A DNA stretch of 5,545 bases from Deltaproteobacteria bacterium (GTDB lineage: Bacteria; Desulfobacterota; DSM-4660; Desulfatiglandales; HGW-15): the NCBI GenBank assembly GCA_019307805.1, contig JAFDIX010000235.1:1-5545 (forward strand), read 5' to 3'. The notes under the pieces were generated by a model, which worked only from the letters and a program-made list of their open reading frames with translations, did no database searches and had not been told where the DNA came from. The stretch's first letter is position 1; each line of letters starts with the position of its first letter. The position numbers and the translations under genes were made by a program. Shown here in pieces: positions 1 to 4,396 of this stretch.

Positions 1-122
1 TTTTAAGGTGCTTGCTTTACATTGATTTGAATATGACAAGGGCTGGGGTCGTAAATCATCCCTCTATGCGGCCATTTTGTGGTTACAATGAAATCCAGAA
101 ACCCAGGAAGAAAAATTACCTA
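1..122. other. Left-edge stretch with no supported gene
   Basis: No reading frame with a credible start, ribosome binding site and family resemblance is visible on either strand. One minus-strand frame stays open for about 39 codons, but it follows a stop at 122-120 and has no good start, so it is more likely chance or a gene scrap. The stretch is mixed in composition and holds no clear repeat or hairpin. Confidence 0.4.
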
Positions 123-151
123 TTGACATGCATCTTTAGTTAGTTTACACT
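123..151 (+). promoter_or_regulatory. Sigma-70-type promoter of the toxin-antitoxin operon
   Basis: A perfect -35 hexamer TTGACA (123-128) is separated by exactly 17 bp from TACACT (146-151), which matches the -10 consensus at four of six positions including the key first A and last T. It lies about 35 bp before the antitoxin start, so the leader would be short. The -10 hexamer lies inside the palindrome at 141-166, the usual arrangement for a promoter repressed by its own antitoxin. No experimental start site is known, so this is inferred from sequence alone. Confidence 0.72.
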
Positions 152-166
152 TCGAAATGTAAACTA
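141..166. promoter_or_regulatory. Palindromic operator over the -10 box of the toxin-antitoxin operon
   Basis: Two perfect 9-bp arms, TAGTTTACA (141-149) and TGTAAACTA (158-166), flank an 8-bp centre that contains the palindrome TTCGAA (151-156). The whole 26-bp site is symmetric except for one pair (C150/A157). It covers the -10 hexamer and the likely transcription start. Type II antitoxins, alone or bound to their toxin, commonly bind such palindromes to repress their own operon. That role is inferred from position and symmetry. The symmetric centre suggests two adjoining antitoxin dimer sites. Confidence 0.7.
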
Positions 167-186
167 TAGAAAATAAGGGAGGAGGC

Positions 187-420
187 ATGAAAGCAACTGC
201 AAAAGATCTCAGGTTCCATTCAAAGGAACTGCTTGATACAGTCAATAGAGGCGAGGACGTTGTAATAACTTTTCGCGGCAAGCCTTGCGCCAAACTTGTT
301 CCCTACAGGGAAACTAAGAAGGAAATTAAAAAGAACGAATTGTTTGGAATCTGGAAAGATAACGATATGGTCCAAGATGTTGATGAATACGTCAGGGGAT
401 TAAGAAAAGGAAGATACTAA
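187..420 (+). CDS. Type II antitoxin, Phd/YefM family (VapB-like partner of a PIN toxin)
   Basis: This 77-residue protein is the labile antitoxin of the operon; it is expected to neutralise the downstream PIN nuclease and to repress its own promoter. The N-terminal part (about residues 1-42) fits the Phd/YefM DNA-binding and dimerisation domain: a conserved stretch HSKELLDTVNRGEDVVIT, then RGKPCAKLVP (residues 30-39), the family's typical '(R/N)GxPxAxLVP' strand. The C-terminal tail (about 51-77, including FGIWKDND, DVDEYVRGLR and a final KGRY) is the toxin-binding tail often seen in members paired with PIN toxins. The start is supported by a purine-rich ribosome binding site, AGGGAGGAGG (176-185), directly before the ATG. 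The stop is immediately followed by the toxin ATG with no spacer, so translation is probably coupled. Family assignment is strong; no specific gene name is justified. Confidence 0.9.
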   Translation: MKATAKDLRFHSKELLDTVNRGEDVVITFRGKPCAKLVPYRETKKEIKKNELFGIWKDNDMVQDVDEYVRGLRKGRY

Positions 421-798
421 ATGGTTATCGATACAGACGTCCTCATTTGGTACATGAAAGGAAATGAAAAGGCTTATAAAATTATTGAGAAATCAAAGAA
501 TGTTTTTATTTCTGTCGTTACATATATGGAATTAGTCCAAGGCATGAGAAACAAGAACGAGCTTAATAATCTTCGCAGGGCTCTTCATGTTTGGAACTTG
601 AAAATTCTCTATATTTCAGAAGAGATATCCATTAAAGCGATGTTTTTTGTAGAACAACATTATTTAAGCCATTCAATTCAGTTGGCGGATGCTTTGATTG
701 GTGCTACGGCAATTGCGTACGGGCTACCAATTCTAACAGGTAATGATAAACATTATAAAATACTAAAGAATATACAAATCAAAAAATTCCGGTCTTAA
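421..798 (+). CDS. Type II toxin, VapC-like PIN-domain ribonuclease
   Basis: This 125-residue protein has the length and motif order of a single-domain VapC-type PIN toxin, a Mg2+-dependent RNase that usually cleaves tRNA or rRNA when not bound by its antitoxin. The acidic active-site residues are visible: D4 in VIDTDVLIW, E37 in the TYMELVQG segment, D90 in SIQLADALIGATAI, and the C-terminal TGNDKHY (106-112) with D109. All four standard acidic positions are present, so the enzyme looks intact. The ATG follows the antitoxin stop TAA without a gap, and a purine-rich AAAAGGAAG just inside the antitoxin end can serve as ribosome binding site. The gene is rich in AAA, ATT and TAT codons and visibly more AT-rich than the dehydratase next to it, in keeping with acquisition as a mobile cassette. 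The RNA target cannot be read from the sequence. Confidence 0.9.
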   Translation: MVIDTDVLIWYMKGNEKAYKIIEKSKNVFISVVTYMELVQGMRNKNELNNLRRALHVWNLKILYISEEISIKAMFFVEQHYLSHSIQLADALIGATAIAYGLPILTGNDKHYKILKNIQIKKFRS

Positions 799-833
799 TC
801 TCCTAAAACCGCAGCGATGCCTCCTGTTTTCAT
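795..833 (-). pseudogene. Possible truncated gene start downstream of the dehydratase (12 codons)
   Basis: On the minus strand, 12 bases after the dehydratase stop, an ATG (833-831) is preceded by GAGGAGGTGA, close to a perfect anti-Shine-Dalgarno match. The frame reads M-K-T-G-G-I-A-A-V-L-G-D and then meets TAA at 797-795, exactly where the convergent PIN-toxin gene ends. The few residues and the coupled ribosome binding site look like the beginning of a normal second gene of a dehydratase operon, cut off where the AT-rich toxin-antitoxin cassette begins. A chance occurrence or a true micro-ORF cannot be excluded. Eleven residues are too few to name a family. Confidence 0.3.
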
Positions 834-845
834 TCACCTCCTCAT

Positions 846-2498
846 TTAAAGCCATACCGCCCCTTTTTCAGCGCCGTTCACCATACTGCGATAGGCTGAC
901 AACATCCCGGGCGCCGGGTGGTCAGGGCGATTCACACCTTGTTTTTGTCTTTCCTGCAGTTCTTCATCCCCGACATGGAGTTGCAGGCTGTTTTTTAGAA
1001 TATCGATTTCAATAATGTCTCCGTCCCGGACATGGGCGATGGGACCGTTGTCCCAGGCTTCAGGGCAGACGTGGCCGACACAGGGCCCTCGGGTGGCCCC
1101 TGAAAACCGTCCATCCGTGACCATGGCAACGGAGGTGTGAAGCCCCATCCCCACCAGCATGGCAGCAGGAATAGAAAGTTCCCGCATGCCGGGTCCCCCC
1201 TTGGGTCCTTCATAACGGACCACCAGTACAGAGCCTGGTTCTACCCGTTTTTCCATGAGGAAACGCCGGACATCTTCTTCAGAATCAAAGACAAATGCCG
1301 GCCCCTTGTGATGGAGCATGGATGGTTCGACCCCGGTCTTTTTCACCACCGCTCCCAGGGGAGCCAGATTTCCATGGAGTATGCTGAAGCAGCCGTTTGG
1401 GGACAGGGGATCATCGGTATTGTGAATAATCGCTTCATTGACTGGTGGGGCGTATTGTAGGGCTTCTTCGAGGTTACCGCCCATACAGAGAGGTGTCTTC
1501 AGATCCAGGAAACCGGATATAGCCTTCTGGATTCCGATCACGCCACCGGCTTCATGAAAGTCTGTCATATTGAAAGAAGAAGAGGGTTTGAATTTCGCCA
1601 GTGTGGGAACGGAGGTCTGGATACGGTCAAACCCCTTGAGGTCCAGATCCATTTCCATGAGGGAGGCACAGGCCATCAGGTGGAGCACCGCATTGGTGGA
1701 TCCTCCGGATGCTGAGATAAATTTGATGCCGTTCTCCAAACCCGATGGGTTGAAAAAATGATCAAAGAGGAGGTTTTCCTGAACCAGGCCCACAATCCGT
1801 TCGCCCACATCCCTGGCCTGTCTGGGTTTGGCCGCATCAAAGGTGAGCATGGTCGTGGATCCGAATGGGGCTATGCCGCATGCCTCCAGAAAGCATCCCA
1901 TGGTATTGGCCGTCCCCATCATGGAGCAGGTGCCTGATGAGGCGCAGAACCGTTCCTGGTATGAAAGAAATGTGGGGTCATCGATCTCGTCATTTCTCCG
2001 CTTACCTATGGCCTCCTTGAGATCCGATGTGACCAGGGTGCGGTCATCCATCCGGCAGGGCAGCATGGCTCCAGCAGTAAGAAAGATAGTCGGAAGGTTT
2101 AGACGTATGGCTGCCATGAGCATGCCGGGAATAATCTTGTCGCATGAACAGAGCATGACCATGCCTTCAAAACCGTGGGCTTTGACCATGGCCTCCACAG
2201 AGGACGCGATGAGATCCCTTTGCGGAAGGATGTAATGCATCCCGGGCCCCTGGGCCATGCCGTCACAGGGTGCAGGGACGTTGAATTCACCAGGTGATCC
2301 GCCCGCAGCCCAGATCCCTTCCTTGACCCGGCCACTGAGATTTTTCAAGGGTTGATGGCCCGGATTGACGTCTGTCCATGAGTTGACAATGGCAATCTGC
2401 GGCTTGTCCAGATCTTTGCTTCGGTATCCTACGGAATGCATGAGACCGCGGTAATAGGCCTCAGTGATATCATCGGGTCTTCCCCGGTGTTCTGCCAT
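846..2498 (-). CDS. ilvD: IlvD/Edd-family dehydratase (dihydroxy-acid dehydratase or related sugar-acid dehydratase)
   Basis: This complete 550-residue protein has the usual IlvD length. The family dehydrates 2,3-dihydroxy acids to 2-keto-3-deoxy acids using a labile Fe-S cluster and a divalent metal; IlvD itself makes 2-ketoisovalerate and 2-keto-3-methylvalerate for valine, leucine and isoleucine. Visible motifs: CDG (78-80), CDKIIPGMLMAA (119-130) with a cluster cysteine and the lysine expected to be carbamylated, GTCSMMGTANTM (189-200) with the next cluster cysteine C191, GGSTNAVLHL (265-274), HGNLAPLGAVVK (375-386), and TDGRFSGATRG (461-471) with the likely catalytic serine S466. At residues 46-48 it has PGH, as in the E. 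coli-type enzymes, where the [2Fe-2S] class has P-C-N. Several stretches differ from textbook IlvD (SSGTCSMM, CGIAPFGSTT, VCPEAWDNG), so the substrate could be a sugar acid; ilvD is the closest name, not a proven function. The start is supported by GGGAGGT (2510-2504) five bases upstream. No clear promoter is visible. Confidence 0.9.
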   Translation of the reverse strand: MAEHRGRPDDITEAYYRGLMHSVGYRSKDLDKPQIAIVNSWTDVNPGHQPLKNLSGRVKEGIWAAGGSPGEFNVPAPCDGMAQGPGMHYILPQRDLIASSVEAMVKAHGFEGMVMLCSCDKIIPGMLMAAIRLNLPTIFLTAGAMLPCRMDDRTLVTSDLKEAIGKRRNDEIDDPTFLSYQERFCASSGTCSMMGTANTMGCFLEACGIAPFGSTTMLTFDAAKPRQARDVGERIVGLVQENLLFDHFFNPSGLENGIKFISASGGSTNAVLHLMACASLMEMDLDLKGFDRIQTSVPTLAKFKPSSSFNMTDFHEAGGVIGIQKAISGFLDLKTPLCMGGNLEEALQYAPPVNEAIIHNTDDPLSPNGCFSILHGNLAPLGAVVKKTGVEPSMLHHKGPAFVFDSEEDVRRFLMEKRVEPGSVLVVRYEGPKGGPGMRELSIPAAMLVGMGLHTSVAMVTDGRFSGATRGPCVGHVCPEAWDNGPIAHVRDGDIIEIDILKNSLQLHVGDEELQERQKQGVNRPDHPAPGMLSAYRSMVNGAEKGAVWL

Positions 2499-2520
2499 GT
2501 GTTACCTCCCGCAAAAAAAA

Positions 2521-2547
2521 TGGAGTACTGGAGTATTGGAGTACTGG
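2521..2547. repeat. 8-bp tandem repeat, TGGAGTAC x3.4
   Basis: Three direct copies of TGGAGTAY (2521, 2529 and 2537; C, T, C at the last base) are followed by a partial TGG. The array starts 10 bases upstream of the dehydratase ribosome binding site, after an A8 run, so it would lie in the dehydratase leader or promoter. It directly adjoins the AT-rich quasi-palindrome and may be one end of the same repetitive element. Unit length and copy number make slippage-driven length variation possible. Confidence 0.75.
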
Positions 2548-2552
2548 TAAAA

Positions 2553-2710
2553 ACATCAAATTTCAAGCATCAAACTACAAACAAATTCCAAATCTCAACA
2601 CCCAATGACCAAAACGCGTTCTAAAATTCCGAACTCACCTTATATGTTTGGATTTTGGAATTTTGAAAATTGATATTTATTTGTCATTTGGGTTTTGTCA
2701 TTTGTAATTT
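2553..2710. repeat. AT-rich quasi-palindromic intergenic repeat
   Basis: The left half is made of C/A-rich words (CATCAAA at 2554 and 2568, CAAATTCCAAATC at 2582-2594, CAATGACCAAAAC near 2603-2615). The right half holds their approximate reverse complements (GATTTTGGAATTTTG at 2651-2665, TTGTCATTTG at 2681 and again at 2695, GTTTTGTCATTTG at 2692-2704). AAAATTCC (2623-2630) and GGAATTTT (2657-2664) form a perfect 8-bp inner pair. The two halves could fold into a long imperfect hairpin. It contains no gene. I recall similar interspersed repeats between genes of several anaerobic proteobacteria, but cannot confirm identity from memory. Confidence 0.6.
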
Positions 2711-2923
2711 TGTTAGTTTAGCTACTCCCATAATCATAAATTATTTACATTACGATGAACAATTTAAAATCAGCCATTCTCGCCTGCATTCTAACAACGG
2801 AATCTGCGGTTTGCAATTATTTGGTTGTGGGGAGAATGAAAGTATTATAGGGATAATTGGTCAAGCGGAGCATAGGCCAACAGGCCGGCAACACATCTAA
2901 ATTATAGAATGGAGTGGATTACA
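2711..2923 (+). promoter_or_regulatory. Leader region of the aldolase operon with weak promoter candidates
   Basis: This is the rest of the 425-bp gap between the divergent dehydratase and aldolase genes and must hold the aldolase promoter. Two candidates can be seen: TTTACA (2744-2749) with TAAAAT (2765-2770), spacer 15 bp; and TTGGTT (2821-2826) with TATTAT (2843-2848), spacer 16 bp, which lies closer to the gene. Neither is convincing. A small GGCC-AACA-GGCC inverted repeat at about 2875-2886 lies downstream of both. No conserved riboswitch fold is recognisable and no coding frame looks real. Confidence 0.3.
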
Positions 2924-3712
2924 ATGGGTCTTATTCCTAATGTGACAAAAGAGCGCCTGGAAGCGGGAGAGGTGACGATTGGTTTTTCGGTGATGCATTC
3001 GCGGACCGTAAACATTGCCAAGATTGCCAAGAGCTGCGGGTATGACTGGCTGTGGGTGGATGCGGAGCACGGTTTTATGAGCACCCAGACAGCCACGGAT
3101 ATGTGTGTCGCCGCGCTGGACTGCGGCATCACGCCGATCGTTAGGGTGCCGGGGCCGGAAGACTTTCATGTGGGGAAAATGCTGGACGGAGGCGCCCAGG
3201 GGATCATCTTTCCCCACATAAATAATGCGGAGGAGGCGCGACATGCGGTGAGAAGCACCAAATACCCTCCAAAGGGGCATCGGTCTCACACCGGGGCCAA
3301 GCCTCAGCTCGGATTCGAACGTGTATCCATTGCAGAGTCCATTAAAATCGTGAATGAGAACATCCTTGTGGGGACCATGCTCGAAACACAGGAGGGGATC
3401 GACAATGTGGAGGAAATCGCCGCTGTTGAAGGGGTCGATATCCTGTTCATCGGCACCCAGGACCTCTCCATCGACATGGGGATCCCCGGTGAACTCAATC
3501 ATGAACGTATCCATCAGGCCTATGAAAAAATGATCGCCACCGCAGTCAAAAACGGCAAGTCCGCAGGGATGGGGGGAGTCTACGACGATAGCCTGATTCC
3601 CGTCTACATTGACATGGGTGTGGGTTTTGTTCTGGCAGGTACTGATTATGAATTTATGGTAAACGCGGCGCGAGAGCGGGCCGATCAACTCAAGGCATTA
3701 ATAAAGGAGTAA
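2924..3712 (+). CDS. HpcH/HpaI-family aldolase (2-keto-3-deoxy acid / 2,4-dihydroxyhept-2-enedioate aldolase type)
   Basis: This class II, metal-dependent pyruvate aldolase family cleaves or forms C-C bonds in 2-keto-3-deoxy acids, giving pyruvate (or a related oxoacid) and an aldehyde. The 262-residue chain covers the whole TIM barrel. Visible motifs, numbered from the chosen start: WVDAEHG (44-50) with the catalytic-type H49, IVRVPG (72-77) with R74, the metal ligand E154 in MLETQEG, and D180 in IGTQDLS. The loop after YPPKG reads HRSHTGAK instead of the common xRGxG, and the residue two before E154 is methionine where E. coli HpaI has glutamine, so the substrate cannot be assigned. I prefer ATG 2924 over ATG 2909 because GGAGTGG (2911-2917) sits six bases before it, while nothing similar precedes 2909 and the product then begins like other family members. 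The next gene follows after 6 bp, so the two form an operon. Confidence 0.88.
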   Translation: MGLIPNVTKERLEAGEVTIGFSVMHSRTVNIAKIAKSCGYDWLWVDAEHGFMSTQTATDMCVAALDCGITPIVRVPGPEDFHVGKMLDGGAQGIIFPHINNAEEARHAVRSTKYPPKGHRSHTGAKPQLGFERVSIAESIKIVNENILVGTMLETQEGIDNVEEIAAVEGVDILFIGTQDLSIDMGIPGELNHERIHQAYEKMIATAVKNGKSAGMGGVYDDSLIPVYIDMGVGFVLAGTDYEFMVNAARERADQLKALIKE

Positions 3713-3718
3713 ATCAGA

Positions 3719-4102
3719 ATGAATGGGAAAAAAGCACCAAAACCCGGCACTCTGGATCATGTCGCCGTTGACGTCAAAGACCTCGATGAGGCCCTGCAAT
3801 TTTACACACGTGTACTGGGTTTGAAAGAGCAGGGCACCCCCGACAATGTGAAGGCCCAGGGTGTACTGTGGCTTGAGTGGCCTGACGGCACGGTATTTCA
3901 TATTGTGCAGAGTGAGGGAATGTCACCGTCTATTCTGGGTCATATGGCCATTTTTGTAGAAGATGCCGACGCATGGAAGGAATATATCAGCGCGAAGGGG
4001 GTTGAGATCGAAAGTCCCAAGGTTCAGGTATATAATGCGAAACGCTTCTTTCTTCGGGATCCATCGGGAAACCGCTTCGAATTCGTCCAATGGCTAAAAT
4101 AA
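3719..4102 (+). CDS. Glyoxalase/bleomycin-resistance (VOC) superfamily protein
   Basis: This 127-residue protein has two beta-alpha-beta-beta-beta modules of the vicinal oxygen chelate fold: residues about 10-64, starting LDHVAVDVKDLDEALQFY, and about 72-125, starting LGHMAIFVEDADAW and ending DPSGNRFEFVQW. Likely metal ligands are H14, H61, H75 and E121, one at each usual position, so a metal-dependent enzyme is plausible: lyase, epimerase, dioxygenase or glyoxalase type. The sequence does not say which. It begins 6 bp after the aldolase stop; AAGGAG (3704-3709), overlapping the aldolase's last codons, is its ribosome binding site nine bases from the ATG, so the pair is probably translated in coupled fashion. 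That suggests a role on the aldolase's substrate or product, for example isomerising it or handling a reactive aldehyde, but this is inference. Confidence 0.85.
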   Translation: MNGKKAPKPGTLDHVAVDVKDLDEALQFYTRVLGLKEQGTPDNVKAQGVLWLEWPDGTVFHIVQSEGMSPSILGHMAIFVEDADAWKEYISAKGVEIESPKVQVYNAKRFFLRDPSGNRFEFVQWLK

Positions 4103-4133
4103 TAATCAGACAGGATTAACAGGATGATCAGGA

Positions 4134-4150
4134 TTTTTTTTTTTTTTTTT
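4134..4150 (+). repeat. T17 homopolymer
   Basis: Seventeen consecutive T residues follow the third CAGGAT of the left repeat end. Such a run is prone to replication slippage and to sequencing error. It is a U-tract on the strand that carries the aldolase/VOC operon and starts 31 bp after the VOC stop, but no strong hairpin precedes it, so it is not called as an intrinsic terminator. Confidence 0.85.
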
Positions 4151-4285
4151 CCTCCGGCCCGTAAGGCCTACGCACCTGAGGGAAGAAACGCAAAAATAGA
4201 TACCTGTTTAAAGATGCGCAATCGCAAAACAGCATGAAAAAGAATTGTCTTTTGAGGACTCTGGTCAATTAAAGGTGTGAGTACC

Positions 4286-4303
4286 TCCCGCCTCTGGGCG
4301 GGA
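4286..4303. repeat. GC-rich hairpin, 7-bp stem
   Basis: TCCCGCC (4286-4292) and GGCGGGA (4297-4303) form a perfect 7-bp stem around a TCTG tetraloop. It lies inside the MITE-like element, seven bases before the larger hairpin. No T-run follows on either strand, so it is a structural part of the element rather than a recognisable terminator. Confidence 0.7.
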
Positions 4304-4310
4304 TTGGGCT

Positions 4311-4337
4311 TTATCCCTTCCTTCAGGGAAGGGATAA
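4311..4337. repeat. Perfect 11-bp hairpin near the amidohydrolase 3' end
   Basis: TTATCCCTTCC (4311-4321) and GGAAGGGATAA (4327-4337) pair perfectly around the five-base loop TTCAG. On the minus strand a transcript leaving the amidohydrolase gene meets this stem about 60 bases after the stop. It is preceded, not followed, by a U-run on that strand (A7 on the plus strand at 4336-4342), so it is not a classic intrinsic terminator. It may stabilise RNA 3' ends or merely be part of the repeat. Confidence 0.7.
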
Positions 4338-4396
4338 AAAAATTAATCCATAAAATCCTGTAAATCCTGTCTAATTTTGAAATTCGTGCAAAGGCT

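Larger units (their letters stand above)
4108..4372. mobile_element. MITE-like non-coding element with 18-bp terminal inverted repeats
   Basis: AGACAGGATTAACAGGAT (4108-4125) is matched in inverted orientation by ATCCTGTAAATCCTGTCT (4355-4372) with 17 of 18 positions complementary. Inside each end, the core CAGGAT recurs at 9-bp steps (4111, 4120, 4129; ATCCTG at 4355 and 4364). The 265-bp element begins 5 bp after the VOC stop and ends 24 bp before the amidohydrolase stop, so it nearly fills the gap between two convergent genes. It encodes no plausible transposase, and I see no clear target-site duplication, so a MITE or a REP-like interspersed repeat is the best description. I recall similar CAGGATTAACAGGAT repeats in other genomes, but cannot verify this. 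Confidence 0.6.

Noticed and set aside
2..122. Minus-strand frame open for about 39 codons ending in a TAA near the left edge
   Set aside because: It is preceded at once by a stop, has no start with a ribosome binding site, and matches no family I recognise. Its length is compatible with chance.
799..845. Possible bidirectional terminator between the toxin and dehydratase genes (AAAAC...GTTTT with inner GCA/TGC)
   Set aside because: The stem is broken by a bulge, the GC part is only three pairs long and the T-run is short. The stretch is better explained by the ribosome binding site and short frame on the minus strand.
2521..2710. CRISPR array
   Set aside because: The repeats are 8-14 bp, contiguous or degenerate, with no spacers of regular length and no cas genes nearby.
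2897..3688. Long minus-strand 263-codon frame opposite the aldolase
   Set aside because: It is a shadow of the aldolase codons: no recognisable motifs, cysteine- and histidine-rich low-quality protein, while the plus-strand frame has all catalytic residues.
4126..4150. Intrinsic terminator for the aldolase/VOC operon at the T17 run
   Set aside because: The T-run is long, but the bases before it (CAGGATGATCAGGAT) do not form a stable GC-rich hairpin.
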